Assembly: GCF_014654895.1 (NCBI RefSeq)
Contig: NZ_BNBE01000001.1
Span: forward strand, 3,013,001-3,077,000
Reading direction: 5' to 3'
Length of the DNA stretch: 64,000 nucleotides
Origin: Streptomyces filamentosus
GTDB lineage: Bacteria; Actinomycetota; Actinomycetes; Streptomycetales; Streptomycetaceae
Shown here in pieces: positions 52,947 through 62,918 of this stretch. Position 1 is the first letter of the stretch. The number at the start of each line of letters is the position of its first letter. The translations under genes and the position numbers were made by a program. The notes under the pieces were generated by a model that saw only the letters and a list, made by a program, of their open reading frames with translations, was not told the origin of the DNA and ran no database searches.

Positions 52947-54089
52947 CTACTTGTCGATGTCGCCGACGACGAAGAAGAACGACCCCAGGATCGCGACCAT
53001 GTCCGCGACCAGCGTCCCCGGCAGCAGCTCCACCAGCGCCTGGATGTTGTTGTACGAGGCCGAGCGCAGCTTCAGCCGGTACGGCGTCTTCTCGCCCTTC
53101 GACACCAGGTAGTAGCCGTTCAGCCCGAGCGGGTTCTCGGTCCAGGCGTACGTGTGTCCCTCCGGGGCCTTCAGCACCTTCGGCAGCCGCTGGTTGACCG
53201 GCCCCTGCGGCAGCTCGGCCAGCCGGTCCAGACAGGCGTCGGCCAGCTCCAGGGCGTTGTGCGTCTGCTCCAGGAGGCACTCGAAGCGGGCGAGGCAGTC
53301 GCCGTCCTCGCGGACCACCACCCGCAGGGTGTCCTGGAGCTCCCCGTAGGCCAGGTAGGGCTCGTCGCGCCGCAGGTCGAAGTCGACGCCGGAGGCGCGG
53401 GCGATCGGACCGGACACCCCGAAGGCGTGCACGGTCTCCCGGTCCAGGACGCCGACCCCGCGCGTGCGGGCCCGGAAGATCTCGTTCCCCAGCACCAGCC
53501 GGTCGTAGACGTCCATCCGGGACCGCACGGACGCCACCGCCTGCCGGGCCCGGCCGAGCCAGCCCGCCGGCAGGTCCTCCTTGAGGCCGCCGACCCGGTT
53601 GAACATGTAGTGCATCCGGCCGCCGGAGACCTCCTCCATGGCCGTCTGGAGCTCCTCGCGCTCCCGGAAGGCGTGGAAGACGGGCGTGATCCCGCCCAGC
53701 TCCAGCGGGTACGACCCCAGGAACATCAGGTGGTTGAGGACCCGGTTCAGCTCCGCCAGGAGCGTCCGCAGCCACACCGCCCGCTCCGGCACCTCCATGC
53801 CGAGCATCCGCTCGACGGCCATCACCACGCCGAGCTCGTTGGAGAAGGCGGACAGCCAGTCGTGCCGGTTGGCCAGCATGACGATCTGGCGGTAGTCCCG
53901 CGCCTCGAAGAGCTTCTCCGCCCCCCGGTGCATGTAGCCCACGACCGGCTCCGCCTGCCGGATCACCTCGCCGTCGAGCACGAGCCGCAGCCGGAGCACG
54001 CCGTGCGTGGAGGGGTGCTGCGGGCCGATGTTCAGCACCATGTCGGTGCTCTCCGCCGCGCCGCCGATGCCGACCGTGGTCTCCGTCAT
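52947..54089 (-). CDS. nuoD2: Orphan NADH-quinone oxidoreductase subunit D homologue (NuoD2)
   Basis: 380 residues. It matches NuoD/49-kDa subunit end to end: [96 protein letters not shown] and a C-terminal [11 protein letters not shown]. The conserved HRGAEK arginine (Arg55) is kept; no [NiFe] cysteine pairs exist, so it is not a hydrogenase. No other nuo gene is nearby; Streptomyces carry a full nuo operon elsewhere. Its upstream neighbour on the same strand is a MidA-type methyltransferase. GATACT 7 nt before the ATG suggests a leaderless message from its own promoter. Confidence 0.9.
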   Translation of the reverse strand: MTETTVGIGGAAESTDMVLNIGPQHPSTHGVLRLRLVLDGEVIRQAEPVVGYMHRGAEKLFEARDYRQIVMLANRHDWLSAFSNELGVVMAVERMLGMEVPERAVWLRTLLAELNRVLNHLMFLGSYPLELGGITPVFHAFREREELQTAMEEVSGGRMHYMFNRVGGLKEDLPAGWLGRARQAVASVRSRMDVYDRLVLGNEIFRARTRGVGVLDRETVHAFGVSGPIARASGVDFDLRRDEPYLAYGELQDTLRVVVREDGDCLARFECLLEQTHNALELADACLDRLAELPQGPVNQRLPKVLKAPEGHTYAWTENPLGLNGYYLVSKGEKTPYRLKLRSASYNNIQALVELLPGTLVADMVAILGSFFFVVGDIDK

Positions 54090-54096
54090 GCCGGAC

Positions 54097-54102
54097 AGTA
54101 TC
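54097..54102 (-). promoter_or_regulatory. Candidate -10 box of nuoD2
   Basis: GATACT (minus strand) 7 nt before the ATG at 54089; the overlapping TACTGT would give 5 nt. Confidence 0.4.
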
Positions 54103-54204
54103 CCCCGCCGGACGCCCCTCCCACGGGCGAGCCCCCGGCCCGTGGACGACCCGGCCCGCGCACCACCGGCCCGGGGAGACCCCCCGCCCTGGGGAAACCG
54201 GCCC

Positions 54205-55266
54205 TCACACCCGCTGGCTCAGCCACAGGAAGTCGCCGAGACCCCCGCGGGCGGTCAGCTCGGCCGCCTCCCCGGCGGCGGCGAGCGCCCGCACGTACCC
54301 GGCGGGGTCGGTCGAGGCGAGCGCGAGCGGCGGCCGGGAGCCCGAGACCCCGAGCCCGTGCAGCGCCTCCCGCTGGGTCGTCAGCTCGGCCGCCGCGCGC
54401 GCGGGGACCGCCGCCGCGCAGGCGTCCATCGCCACGTGCGAGGTGAGGTCGCTCCCGCCGTCCGGGACCGGCGCGACCTCGCGGCCCGCGCGGAAGCCGG
54501 TCAGCGTGCCGAAGGGCGGCCGGGAGCCCCGTACGTGCCCGTAGTCCACGGCCACCGCCCGGCCCGCCGCGAGACAGCCGACGGCCGCCGCCCACGCCTC
54601 GTCCCGGGGCCGGCCGATCTCCGCCCGCGCGCCCGGCCCGGACAGCGGCCACCAGCGGTCCAGCCACCGCGCGTCCGCGCCCGTCACCGGCGCGCCCAGC
54701 CGTTCCGCACCGTCGGCGCGCACCTCCACGTACCTCGCCGTGCCGTCCCCGTCGGCCTCGGCGACGTCCACCGGGACGTTGTCCAGCCACTCGTTCGCGA
54801 AGAGGAGGCCGCGCACCCCCTCGGGCGGCCGGCCGGTCCACTCCACCCGGGGGTCGAGCCCGGCCGGCCGGGCGGCCCGCTCGACCGCGCAGACCCGCAC
54901 CCGCAGCCCCGCCGGCACCGCCGCGAGCACCCCGGCCGACAGCTCGCCCCGGCCCGCGCCCACGTCCACCAGCGTCACCTCGTCGGTGTCCAGCTCCTCC
55001 GCCGTCAGGACGAGCAGCCGGGCCACCGCCCCCGCGAAGAGCGCCGAGGCGTGCACCGAGGTGCGGAAGTGCCCGGCCGGTCCCTCGGGACGCAGGAAGA
55101 AGCCCCCGGGGCCGTACAGCGCCCGCTCGGTGGCCTCCCGCCACCCCCGCCACTCCGGCCCTTCCGTCCGCGCGCCCCGGGAGGCCCCACGGGCCCCGTC
55201 CTCCCGTACGTACTCCGGCCCCCCGCCCGGCGGCCGTCCCGTCCCGTCCGTCACCTCATCCGTCAC
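54205..55266 (-). CDS. SAM-dependent methyltransferase, MidA/NDUFAF7 family
   Basis: About 353 residues. After a 40-residue unstructured start comes the MidA (COG1565) fold: [37 protein letters not shown]-binding [31 protein letters not shown] (family NE-x-x-D-x-x-PV), [31 protein letters not shown]. The human member NDUFAF7 dimethylates an arginine of complex I subunit NDUFS2, the homologue of NuoD. The neighbouring gene being nuoD2 suggests that NuoD2 or NuoD is the target (inference). GTG 55266 or GTG 55254 are possible starts. Confidence 0.87.
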   Translation of the reverse strand: MTDEVTDGTGRPPGGGPEYVREDGARGASRGARTEGPEWRGWREATERALYGPGGFFLRPEGPAGHFRTSVHASALFAGAVARLLVLTAEELDTDEVTLVDVGAGRGELSAGVLAAVPAGLRVRVCAVERAARPAGLDPRVEWTGRPPEGVRGLLFANEWLDNVPVDVAEADGDGTARYVEVRADGAERLGAPVTGADARWLDRWWPLSGPGARAEIGRPRDEAWAAAVGCLAAGRAVAVDYGHVRGSRPPFGTLTGFRAGREVAPVPDGGSDLTSHVAMDACAAAVPARAAAELTTQREALHGLGVSGSRPPLALASTDPAGYVRALAAAGEAAELTARGGLGDFLWLSQRV

Positions 55267-55349
55267 GCGCCCCAGTCTCCACCCCCGGGCGTACGGGTCC
55301 CGCCGTGAGGATCGGCCCCACGGTTGATCCCCCGCCCCCGCCCTTTCCC

Positions 55350-55355
55350 TACTCT
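55350..55355 (+). promoter_or_regulatory. Candidate -10 box of the sensor kinase gene (leaderless)
   Basis: TACTCT ends 7 nt before GTG 55363; no Shine-Dalgarno sequence in between. Confidence 0.45.
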
Positions 55356-55362
55356 GGGTTAC

Positions 55363-56565
55363 GTGCAGCGCCTCTACGACTTCCTCCGCAGCCACCCGAC
55401 GGGCGTCGACGTCTTCTGGGCCGTCGTCCTCCTCGGGATGTCCCTGCTGTGGATCGGGTCGGTGACCCCGTCCCTCGGCGACCCCGTCGGCTACGGGGCC
55501 GTCGCCGTGCTGTACTCCCTGGTCGTCGCCCTGCGGCGGCGGGCGCCCGAGCGGATGCTCGTCCTGGCCGTCGCCCTCGGCGTCGTCCAGCTCGTCCTCG
55601 ACCTCGCGCCGTTCATGGCGGACTTCGCCATGCTCGTCATCATCTTCACCGTCGCCGCGCACGACGGCCCCCGCTGGGCCTCCCGCGTCGCCCTCGCCGG
55701 CGGCCTGTGCGCCGCCCCGCTCTCCCAGCTGAGATGGCCCCTGGAGGGGAACGTCTCGGTCCCCGCCCAGGTCTTCTTCACGGTCATCATGTCCGTGCCG
55801 TTCGCCCTCGCCTGGGTCCTCGGCGACTCCCTGCGCACCCGCCGCGCCTACTTCGCGCAGCTGGAGGAGAAGGCCGCCCGCCTGGAGAAGGAGCGCGAGG
55901 CCCAGGCCAAGGTCGCGGTCGCCGCCGAACGGGCCCGGATCGCCCGCGAGCTCCACGACGTCGTCGCCCACAACGTCTCCGTCATGGTCGTCCAGGCCGA
56001 CGGCGCCGCCTACGTCATGGACGCCTCCCCCGAGACCGCCAAGCAGGCCCTGGAGACCATCTCCACCACCGGCCGGCAGGCGCTCGCCGAGATGCGCCGG
56101 CTGCTCGGCATCCTGCGCACCGGCGAACACCAGGAGGCGGGGGAGTACGTGCCCCAGCCCGACGTGGAGCAGATCGAGGAGCTCGTCGAGCAGGTCAGGG
56201 GCGCCGGCCTGACCGTGGACCTCGCCGTCGAGGGCACCCCGCGCGAGCTGCCCACCGGCGTCGGCCTGACCGCCTACCGCATCGTCCAGGAAGCCCTCAC
56301 CAACACCCGCAAGCACGGCGGCCCCGACGCCGGCGCCAGCGTCCGCCTCGTCTACTTCGACGACGGCCTCGGCCTGCTCGTCGAGGACGACGGCCGGGGG
56401 GCGCCCCAGGAGATGTACGAGGACGGCGGCGCCGACGGCCGCGGCCACGGCCTGATCGGCATGCGGGAGCGGGTCGGCATGGTCGGCGGCACCCTGGACG
56501 CGGGCCCGCGCCCCGGCGGGGGCTTCCGGATCAGCGTCCTGCTGCCGCTCAAGCCCGCACACTGA
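55363..56565 (+). CDS. Sensor histidine kinase (NarX/DesK-like, HisKA_3)
   Basis: 400 residues. Four to five N-terminal helices (about 13-150) without a large extracellular loop, then a coiled coil ([38 protein letters not shown]), the HisKA_3 dimerisation domain with phospho-acceptor His in [20 protein letters not shown], and HATPase with [39 protein letters not shown]. It transfers phosphate to the response regulator encoded 37 nt downstream. Signal unknown; a membrane-embedded sensor is inferred from topology. GTG 55363 is preferred; ATT/ATG further up gives a proline-rich extra part. Confidence 0.9.
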   Translation: MQRLYDFLRSHPTGVDVFWAVVLLGMSLLWIGSVTPSLGDPVGYGAVAVLYSLVVALRRRAPERMLVLAVALGVVQLVLDLAPFMADFAMLVIIFTVAAHDGPRWASRVALAGGLCAAPLSQLRWPLEGNVSVPAQVFFTVIMSVPFALAWVLGDSLRTRRAYFAQLEEKAARLEKEREAQAKVAVAAERARIARELHDVVAHNVSVMVVQADGAAYVMDASPETAKQALETISTTGRQALAEMRRLLGILRTGEHQEAGEYVPQPDVEQIEELVEQVRGAGLTVDLAVEGTPRELPTGVGLTAYRIVQEALTNTRKHGGPDAGASVRLVYFDDGLGLLVEDDGRGAPQEMYEDGGADGRGHGLIGMRERVGMVGGTLDAGPRPGGGFRISVLLPLKPAH

Positions 56566-56602
56566 AAGCCCGAGCCCCGTCCCCACCCACCGAAGGAACC
56601 CC

Positions 56603-57277
56603 ATGTCCATCCGCGTGATGCTCGTCGACGACCAGGTGCTGCTCCGCACCGGTTTCCGCATGGTGCTCGCCGCCCAGCCGGACATGGAGGTCGTCGCCGA
56701 GGCGGGCGACGGGGCGGAGGCCCTGGAGGTGCTGCGCTCCACCGCCGTCGACGTGGTCCTCATGGACGTCCGCATGCCGCGCCTCGACGGGGTGGAGGCG
56801 ACCCGGCGGATCTGCGCCGGGCCGGACGCCCCGAAGGTGCTGATCCTGACCACCTTCGACCTCGACGAGTACGCCTTCTCCGGCCTGAAGGCGGGCGCGA
56901 GCGGCTTCATGCTGAAGGACGTGCCGCCGGCCGAGCTGCTGGCCGCGATCCGCTCGGTGCACAGCGGCGACGCCGTCGTCGCCCCCTCCACCACCCGCCG
57001 GCTCCTCGACCGCTTCTCCCCGATGCTCCCCTCCTCCGGGCGCGACCCCGAGCACGCCGAGGTGGGGAAGCTGACCGAGCGCGAGCGCGAGGTCATGCTC
57101 CTCGTCGCCCAGGGCCTCTCCAACGGCGAGATCGCCGCCCGCCTCGTCCTCTCCGAGGCCACTGTGAAGACCCACGTGGGCCGCATCCTCACCAAGCTGT
57201 CCCTCCGCGACCGCGTCCAGGTCGTCGTCCTCGCCTACGAGACGGGCCTGGTCCGCGCGGGCGGCGGCGGGCGCTGA
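56603..57277 (+). CDS. NarL/FixJ family response regulator
   Basis: 224 residues. Receiver domain 1-120 with the acidic pair in [12 protein letters not shown], phospho-acceptor Asp in [15 protein letters not shown] and Thr/Lys in [26 protein letters not shown]. LuxR-type helix-turn-helix at about 155-215 ([50 protein letters not shown]). It is the partner of the kinase upstream. ATG has GAAGGA 6-7 nt upstream. The next gene starts one nucleotide after its stop. Confidence 0.94.
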   Translation: MSIRVMLVDDQVLLRTGFRMVLAAQPDMEVVAEAGDGAEALEVLRSTAVDVVLMDVRMPRLDGVEATRRICAGPDAPKVLILTTFDLDEYAFSGLKAGASGFMLKDVPPAELLAAIRSVHSGDAVVAPSTTRRLLDRFSPMLPSSGRDPEHAEVGKLTEREREVMLLVAQGLSNGEIAARLVLSEATVKTHVGRILTKLSLRDRVQVVVLAYETGLVRAGGGGR

Positions 57278-57278
57278 G

Positions 57279-57887
57279 GTGCTGGTCTGGCTGAACGGCC
57301 CCTTCGGCGGCGGCAAGACCCAGACCGCCCACGAACTGCTCCGGCGCCTGCCGGGCAGCGTCGTCTGCGACCCGGAGCACATCGGCTTCGGGCTGCACCG
57401 CACCCTCCCGCCGGAGCTGCGCGGCGACTTCCAGGACCTGCCGGCCTGGCGGCGGGGCGTGCACGAGGTGCTGGACCTGGCGCTGCGGCGGCACGACGGG
57501 CCGGTCCTGGTGCCGATGACGGTCGTGGACCCCGGGTACTTCGCGGAGACCGTCGGACGGCTGCGGGAGGCGCACGGCGAGGAGCGGGTGCGGCACGTCG
57601 CGCTGCTCGCCCGGCGGGAGACGGTGCTCGGGCGGCTCGCCGAGCGGGGCCTCGGGCGCGGCCTGAAGCGGGAGAGCTTCGCCGTGGCGCGGCTGGACGC
57701 CTGCCTGACGGCCCTCGCCGCCCCGGAGTTCGCCCACCACCTGCGCACCGACGACCTCACCGTCCCGCAGGTCGCCGACCGGGTCGCGGACCTCGCCGGG
57801 CTGCGGCTCGCGCCGAACACCGACGGCCCGCTGCGGCACCGGCTGCGGCGGATCAGGGTGGGGCTCGCCCACCTCCGCCTCGACTGA
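57279..57887 (+). CDS. AAA/P-loop ATPase, TmrB-like
   Basis: 202 residues. Walker A at the N terminus (VWLNGPFGGGKTQTAHELL), then DPEHIGFGLHRTLPPELRGDFQDLPAWR and PMTVVDPGYFAETVGRL. This matches TmrB-type nucleotide-binding proteins, some of which give tunicamycin resistance by binding the antibiotic at the membrane; others are small-molecule kinases. GTG 57279 begins one base past the response regulator stop (TGA-G-GTG), so its synthesis depends on the two-component operon. It could be a target or output of the signalling pair. Function otherwise unknown. Confidence 0.85.
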   Translation: MLVWLNGPFGGGKTQTAHELLRRLPGSVVCDPEHIGFGLHRTLPPELRGDFQDLPAWRRGVHEVLDLALRRHDGPVLVPMTVVDPGYFAETVGRLREAHGEERVRHVALLARRETVLGRLAERGLGRGLKRESFAVARLDACLTALAAPEFAHHLRTDDLTVPQVADRVADLAGLRLAPNTDGPLRHRLRRIRVGLAHLRLD

Positions 57888-57913
57888 CCCCGCCGCCCCG
57901 CCGCCCCGCCGCG

Positions 57914-58999
57914 TCAGCGCAGCACCGACTCCAGGAAGTCGCTGCCCAGCCGGGACACGGCGGAGAAGTCGAGCTGGTGCAGGACGTAGCGGCCCCGGCG
58001 GCGGGTGGTCAGCAGCCCGGCCCGCCGGAGCACCGCGAGGTGGCGGGAGACCTCGGGGGCGGTGATGCCGTACGCGTCGGCCAGCTCGCTCGTCGAGTAC
58101 GGGCCGCGCGCCAGGCTCCGGCACATCCGCATCCGCACCGGGTGGGCGAGGGCGTCGAGCCGCAGCCGCACGGTCTCCACGGACTCCGGGACGCCGACCT
58201 CGCGACTGGCCGCCGGATACATGATCACCGGCTGCCAGCCGGGCGAGTACAGGGCGATGAGGTGCGGCCGGCCGAAGGCGCTCGGCAGCAGCGTCACGGC
58301 GTCGGCGGGGGCGGCCGTCCGGGCCTCCATCAGCTTGTCGACCACGATCCGGCTGCCGTCGGGGTCCTCCTCCAGGCGCAGCGCCCGCGAGGCGTCCGCG
58401 AGGGCGTCGGCCAGCCCCTTGCGGCGCATCAGCTCCGTCTTGTGCCGGGCGTCGGCGGCGAGCTGGACCCGGATCCGGCGCCAGGTGTCGGCGAAGAACG
58501 CCTCGTCGCAGTCCTCCAGGAGACGCCGGATCCACGCGCGCGTGGCGGTGGGCGCGGCGAGCATCCGCTCCGCGAACGCGGCCTGGCGCGGGCCGCGCGC
58601 GGCGGCCAGGTCCAGGGCCCGCCGCGCGGACCGCTCGTCGACCAGCGGCGAGGGGATGCCGCCCCGGGCGTAGCGGGGGCTGCACGAGATCTCCAGGGCG
58701 GCCCCGACGAACTTCTCGTCGTCCATGCGGTCGAGGTCGTCGAGCTCCTCGGCCAGGGTCTCCCGGGGCCGCGGGGGCATCAGGAAGTCGGACCGCGTCG
58801 ACCGCCACATGAAGTCCGCCTCCAGGAGCCGGTCCGCCAGGCCCGGTTCCAGCGCGGCCGCCGTCGCCGTCGCCCACGCGTGGTGCCCGGGGTGGTGCCC
58901 CGGCTCCGCCAGGACGTGGACGGCGTTGCCCAGCTCGGCCAGCGGCGAGGGGCTGAAGACGATCCGCTCCGGCGGTACTCCGGTGATGTCGATGGTCAC
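57914..58999 (-). CDS. ArsR-type winged-helix regulator with long N-terminal DUF5937-like domain
   Basis: About 361 residues. The C-terminal 80 residues are an ArsR winged helix (RLRLDALAHPVRMRMCRSLARGPYSTSELADAYGITAPEVSRHLAVLRRAGLLTTRRRGRYVLHQLD). The N-terminal 270 residues match the actinobacterial DUF5937-type part (TGVPPERIVFSPSPLAELGNAVHVLAEPGHHPGHHAWA). No metal-binding cysteines of classical ArsR sensors are present, so a metal role is unlikely. GTG 58999 (GGGGA 7 nt upstream) or GTG 59005 is the start. It converges on the TmrB-like gene with a 26-nt gap. Confidence 0.85.
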   Translation of the reverse strand: MTIDITGVPPERIVFSPSPLAELGNAVHVLAEPGHHPGHHAWATATAAALEPGLADRLLEADFMWRSTRSDFLMPPRPRETLAEELDDLDRMDDEKFVGAALEISCSPRYARGGIPSPLVDERSARRALDLAAARGPRQAAFAERMLAAPTATRAWIRRLLEDCDEAFFADTWRRIRVQLAADARHKTELMRRKGLADALADASRALRLEEDPDGSRIVVDKLMEARTAAPADAVTLLPSAFGRPHLIALYSPGWQPVIMYPAASREVGVPESVETVRLRLDALAHPVRMRMCRSLARGPYSTSELADAYGITAPEVSRHLAVLRRAGLLTTRRRGRYVLHQLDFSAVSRLGSDFLESVLR

Positions 59000-59105
59000 G
59001 CTCACGTCCCCATGGTGCGGGATGCCCCCGGGGCGCCGTCGCCCCGATCGACGAGGGCCGTCCATCGGGGCGCGGGGCGGAGCGGCGGGGACCCAGGGCG
59101 GCCCC

Positions 59106-59414
59106 GTGGACGCCTTGTGGCAGCACCTCCTCGACAGCCACCGGGCCGCGCGACGGGGCGAGCCCGCCCCGCCCGCCCCCGGCACCCACGACGCGGCCGT
59201 CCTGCGCGACCTCTACGACCGGTACCGCGCCGCGCGGGCCCCGACCGGTCCCGCCGCCCCGGTTCCCCGGTCCCGGGTTCTCCCGTCCCCGGTTCCCCCG
59301 TTCCGGGTTCTCCCGTTCCCGGTCGCTTCCGTACGGCTCCGGCCCGGGCCGCGGCGCGCCTCGCCCGAAGCCGGGCGGCGAACGGCTGGGCACCCCGGCC
59401 CTGAGCGGCCCTGA
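59106..59414 (+). CDS. Small hypothetical protein with repeated Pro/Val tail
   Basis: 102 residues if translated from GTG 59106. The first 45 residues look like a real, charged helical protein (ALWQHLLDSHRAARRGEPAPPAPGTHDAAVLRDLYDRYRAARA) with normal codon bias; the rest is coded by a 15-nt tandem repeat (RVLPS/PVPPF units) and a basic end. No ribosome site is clear. I do not recognise the family. Divergent from the ArsR-type gene. It may be shorter than given, with the repeat added by slippage. Confidence 0.45.
   Translation: MDALWQHLLDSHRAARRGEPAPPAPGTHDAAVLRDLYDRYRAARAPTGPAAPVPRSRVLPSPVPPFRVLPFPVASVRLRPGPRRASPEAGRRTAGHPGPERP
59258..59332. repeat. 15-nt tandem repeat
   Basis: Units CCCGGGTTCTCCCGT, CCCCGGTTCCCCCGT and TCCGGGTTCTCCCGT follow directly, with flanking partial copies, about five in all. 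Confidence 0.88.
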
Positions 59415-59519
59415 GCGGCCCTGAGCGGCACCGACCGGGCCGGACCGGACGGGCCGGCGCCGGCTGCCGGCCCCCGCCTTCGGCGGACGCCGGGAGGTCC
59501 CGTGCGCCCGCCCCCGCCC

Positions 59520-60767
59520 TCAGCCCCCGACGGACGCCAGGAAGTCCCGGGCGGCCGCCCCGACCTCCTCGGCCGTCCAGTCCAGGGCCGCCGCCGCCAC
59601 CGTCACCTCGGTGACGGCGGTGCCCGGCGGGCCGCCCGCGCCCGGGGCGAACCAGCGGCGGAAGAGGCAGACGCCGGTCCGCTCGGTCTGGGCCAGCGCG
59701 GCCGCCGTGAGGACGTCCGGTTCGTACGGCAGCCACACCTGGAACTGGTGGGTGTGCGGCACCTCCGGGTGCACCCGGAACCAGCCGGGACCGCCCGCCC
59801 GGCCGGCCGTCTCCGCGAAGGCCCCGCGCAGCGCGTCGGCGACCACGCGCGCGTGGGCCACGTACGAGGGCAGCCGGGGCAGCTCGACGTCCAGGCCGCG
59901 CAGCGCGGACAGCGCGACGGGGTACTGCTGGAAGAGCTGTCCCCCGTACCGGTGGCGCCAGACCCGCGCCTCCTCCACGAGGTCCTCCGGCCCGGCGAGG
60001 GCGGCCCCGGACATGCCGTCGAGGGACTTGTAGAACGACACGTAGACGCTGTCCGCGAGCCCGGCGACCTCCGCGAGCGGGCGGCCGAAATGCGTCGGGC
60101 ACTCCCACAGGCGGGCGCCGTCGAAGTGGACCACGGCCTCCCGCTCGCGGGCCGCGTCGACGACCGCGGTCAGCTCCTCCCAGGACGGCAGCACGAAGCC
60201 CGCGTCCCGCAGCGGCAGCTCCAGCATCAGCGTCCCGAAGGGCTCCGGGTGGTCCCGCACCTCCTCGGCCGTCGGCAGCCGGGGCGCGTCGGTCGGGTGG
60301 ACCGTCCGCAGCCCCGACACGGCCCCCAGGGCGCCGCCCTCGTGGACCTCGGGGTGGGCGAGCGGGTGGAGGGCGACGACCGGGCTGCCGGTCCGCCCCG
60401 CCCAGCAGCGCAGCGCCACCTGCTGGGCCATGGTGCCGGTCGGGAAGAAGACCGCGGCGGGCATCCCCAGCTCGGCGGCGGTCCGCTCCTCCAGCTCCTC
60501 CACGAGGCCGTCGCCGTACACGTCGACGGACGCGTCCGCGAGGCCCGCCGCTTCCATCCACCCGGCGAGCGCCCGCAGCCGGCCGCCGACCGTGCCCTCC
60601 ACGGACGGCCGCCACAGCGAACGGGCGGCCCCGCCCCACACCCGTGCCCGGTGCCGGCGCGCCGCGTCCTCGTCCGTCACCCCTCCGGCGACCCCGCCGG
60701 ACGTCTCCCCGGCGGCCCGGCCGGCCGCCTCACCGGTCGTTCCCGATGACACCTGATCCACATTCAT
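59520..60767 (-). CDS. Threonine aldolase family PLP enzyme (beta-eliminating lyase)
   Basis: 415 residues. PLP fold type I: AVFFPTGTMAQQVALRCWA (phosphate-binding region), HPLAHPEVHEGGAL, VHFDGARLWECPTHFG (cofactor Asp), and the pyridoxal lysine in SVYVSFYKSLDGMSGAAL. It probably cleaves L-allo-threonine or L-threonine to glycine and acetaldehyde. A disordered N-terminal part of about 45 residues precedes the fold. ATG 60767 is the likely start, 6 nt after a possible -10 (GATGAT). It is divergent from the DUF2520-panC-nadB operon. Confidence 0.88.
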   Translation of the reverse strand: MNVDQVSSGTTGEAAGRAAGETSGGVAGGVTDEDAARRHRARVWGGAARSLWRPSVEGTVGGRLRALAGWMEAAGLADASVDVYGDGLVEELEERTAAELGMPAAVFFPTGTMAQQVALRCWAGRTGSPVVALHPLAHPEVHEGGALGAVSGLRTVHPTDAPRLPTAEEVRDHPEPFGTLMLELPLRDAGFVLPSWEELTAVVDAAREREAVVHFDGARLWECPTHFGRPLAEVAGLADSVYVSFYKSLDGMSGAALAGPEDLVEEARVWRHRYGGQLFQQYPVALSALRGLDVELPRLPSYVAHARVVADALRGAFAETAGRAGGPGWFRVHPEVPHTHQFQVWLPYEPDVLTAAALAQTERTGVCLFRRWFAPGAGGPPGTAVTEVTVAAAALDWTAEEVGAAARDFLASVGG

Positions 60768-60903
60768 GGACAGATCATCACACCGTCCCCCAGGGCCGCG
60801 CCGCGGCCTGTGGACAGCCGGAAGGAGGGCGAAACGCTGGCGTAGCATGACCAGAAATCGTCCGGTACCCGCCGCGGACTGGAACGGGAAGGCCGTACCC
60901 ACC

Positions 60904-61863
60904 GTGAACGCACCAGCAGCGCCAGAACCCAGGGCCGAGGACCGGCCCGCCCGCCTCACCGTCGGAGTCGTCGGCGCGGGCCGCGTCGGCCCCGCGCTCG
61001 CCGCCTCCCTCCGGCTCGCCGGACACCGCCCGGTCGCCGTCTCCGCGGTCTCCGACGCCTCCCGGCGCCGGGCCGCCGACCTGCTCCCCGGCGTCCCCGT
61101 GGTGGAGCCCGCGCGGGTGCTCGCCCTCGCCGACCTCGTCCTGCTCACCGTCCCCGACGACGCCCTGCCGGGCCTCGTCGAAGGACTCGCCGGGACCGGC
61201 GCCGTCCGGCCCGGCCAGCTGATCGTGCACACCTCGGGGCGGTACGGGGCGCGGGTCCTGGACCCGGCCCGCCGCGCGGGCGCGCTCCCGCTGGCCCTGC
61301 ACCCGGCGATGACCTTCACCGGCACGGCCGTGGACGTGCAGCGGCTGGCCGGCTGCTCCTTCGGGGTGACCGCCCCCGAGGAGCTGCGGCTCGCCGCCGA
61401 GGCGCTGGTCATCGAGATGGGCGGCGAGCCCGAGTGGATCGCCGAGGAGGCCCGGCCGCTCTACCACGCGGCCCTCGCCCTCGGCGCGAACCACCTGGTC
61501 ACCCTGGTGGCCCAGTCGATGGAGCTGCTGCGCACCGCCGGGGTGGCCGCCCCGGACCGGATGCTCGGCCCCCTCCTGGGCGCCGCGCTGGACAACGCGC
61601 TGCGGTCCGGCGACGCGGCCCTGACCGGCCCGGTCGCGCGCGGCGACGCCGGCACGGTCGCCGCCCACGTGGCCGAGCTGCGCAAGCACGCCCCCGGCAC
61701 CGTCGACGGCTATCTGGCGATGGCCCGCACCACCGCCGACCGGGCGCTCGCGCACGGGCTGCTCAAACCGGAGCTGGCCCAGGACCTGCTGGGAGTCCTC
61801 GCCGCCGACCTCCCAGCCGACACGACCGGCCCCGCCGACGGGCCGCGAGGAGACGACCGATGA
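60904..61863 (+). CDS. DUF2520 Rossmann-fold oxidoreductase-like protein
   Basis: About 319 residues. N-terminal Rossmann domain with dinucleotide motif [35 protein letters not shown] and [34 protein letters not shown]-terminal DUF2520 helical domain ([32 protein letters not shown]). The fold is shared with ketopantoate reductase and F420-dependent NADP reductase. The stop overlaps panC start (ATGA). The GTG start was chosen by family length and GGGAAGG 11 nt upstream; ATG 60847 also fits. The same pair occurs in mycobacteria as I recall. A function in pantothenate synthesis is inferred. Confidence 0.85.
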   Translation: MNAPAAPEPRAEDRPARLTVGVVGAGRVGPALAASLRLAGHRPVAVSAVSDASRRRAADLLPGVPVVEPARVLALADLVLLTVPDDALPGLVEGLAGTGAVRPGQLIVHTSGRYGARVLDPARRAGALPLALHPAMTFTGTAVDVQRLAGCSFGVTAPEELRLAAEALVIEMGGEPEWIAEEARPLYHAALALGANHLVTLVAQSMELLRTAGVAAPDRMLGPLLGAALDNALRSGDAALTGPVARGDAGTVAAHVAELRKHAPGTVDGYLAMARTTADRALAHGLLKPELAQDLLGVLAADLPADTTGPADGPRGDDR

Positions 61864-62918
61864 GCCTGTCCGACCGGAAGGGTGCCCGGCGCCACGCGCC
61901 CGCGGAGCTGGTCTCCACGGTCGAGGACCTGGAGTACGCGCGCGCGCACTTCGGCGGCGAGCCGGGGCACAACGCCGTCGTCATGACCATGGGCGCCCTC
62001 CACGAGGGCCACGCGACCCTGGTGCGGGCCGCCCGCGAGCGCGTCGGGCCCGACGGCTTCGTCGTCGTCACGGTCTTCGTGAACCCGCTCCAGTTCGGCG
62101 CGGGCGAGGACCTCGACCGCTACCCGCGCACCCTCGACGCCGACCTGGAGCTGGCCTTCGCGGCCGGAGCAAGCGCCGTCTTCGCGCCCTCGGCCGAGGA
62201 GGTCTACCCCGGCGGGCAGCCGCAGGTCCGGATCACCGCCGGGCCCATGGGCGACCGCCTGGAGGGCGCCTCCCGGCCCGGCCACTTCGACGGCGTCCTC
62301 ACCGTCGTCGCCAAGCTGCTCCACCTGACCTCGCCCGACCTGGCGTTCTTCGGCCAGAAGGACGCCCAGCAGCTGGCCGTCATCCGCCGCATGGCGCAGG
62401 ACCTGAACTTCCCGGTGGAGATCGTCGGCGTGCCGACGGTCCGCGAGGCCGACGGCCTCGCCCTGTCGAGCCGGAACCGCTACCTGTCGCCCGGCGAGCG
62501 GCGGACCGCCCTCGCCCTGTCCGCGGCCCTGTTCGCCGGCCGCGACCGGCTCGCCGCGCAGGAGGCCCTGCACGCGCGCGCCGTCGCGCTGCCGGCCGAC
62601 CCCGGGCGCGCGGAGGCGCTGTCCCGGATCGGCGAGGCCCGGGCCGCCGCCGACGCCCACGCGGTCGCGCAGGCGGCCGAGGGCGGCGGCGCCGACGCCG
62701 TGCGGGCCGCGGCCCGTGCCGTCCTGGACGAGGCGGCGAAGGCCGAGCCGCCGCTGGTCCTCGACTACCTGGCCCTGATCGATCCCGCCGACTTCACCGA
62801 GGTCGGGGACGGCCACCGGGGCGAGGCGATCCTGGCGGTCGCCGCGCGCGTGGGCACCACCCGACTGATCGACAACCTTCCACTGCGCTTCGGAGCCACC
62901 CAGGGGGCCGCCTCGTGA
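61860..62918 (+). CDS. panC: Pantothenate synthetase (pantoate-beta-alanine ligase)
   Basis: 352 residues, longer than the E. coli enzyme (283) because of an insertion of about 40 Ala-rich residues in the C-terminal part. It condenses pantoate and beta-alanine with ATP. Motifs: [18 protein letters not shown] (HIGH-like), [74 protein letters not shown] 61860 overlaps the DUF2520 stop, and its own stop overlaps the nadB GTG, so three proteins are translationally coupled. Confidence 0.95.
   Translation: MSLSDRKGARRHAPAELVSTVEDLEYARAHFGGEPGHNAVVMTMGALHEGHATLVRAARERVGPDGFVVVTVFVNPLQFGAGEDLDRYPRTLDADLELAFAAGASAVFAPSAEEVYPGGQPQVRITAGPMGDRLEGASRPGHFDGVLTVVAKLLHLTSPDLAFFGQKDAQQLAVIRRMAQDLNFPVEIVGVPTVREADGLALSSRNRYLSPGERRTALALSAALFAGRDRLAAQEALHARAVALPADPGRAEALSRIGEARAAADAHAVAQAAEGGGADAVRAAARAVLDEAAKAEPPLVLDYLALIDPADFTEVGDGHRGEAILAVAARVGTTRLIDNLPLRFGATQGAAS

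Noticed and set aside
52947..54089. [NiFe]-hydrogenase large subunit
   Set aside because: NuoD and hydrogenase subunits are related, but both cysteine pairs needed for the NiFe site are missing.
54205..57195. 996-codon minus-strand frame running through the kinase and regulator genes
   Set aside because: Only the part from 55266 down matches MidA; the rest is antisense to the two-component genes.
57914..58999. Metal-sensing ArsR repressor
   Set aside because: The winged helix lacks the metal-binding Cys motif of ArsR/SmtB sensors, and most of the protein is another domain.
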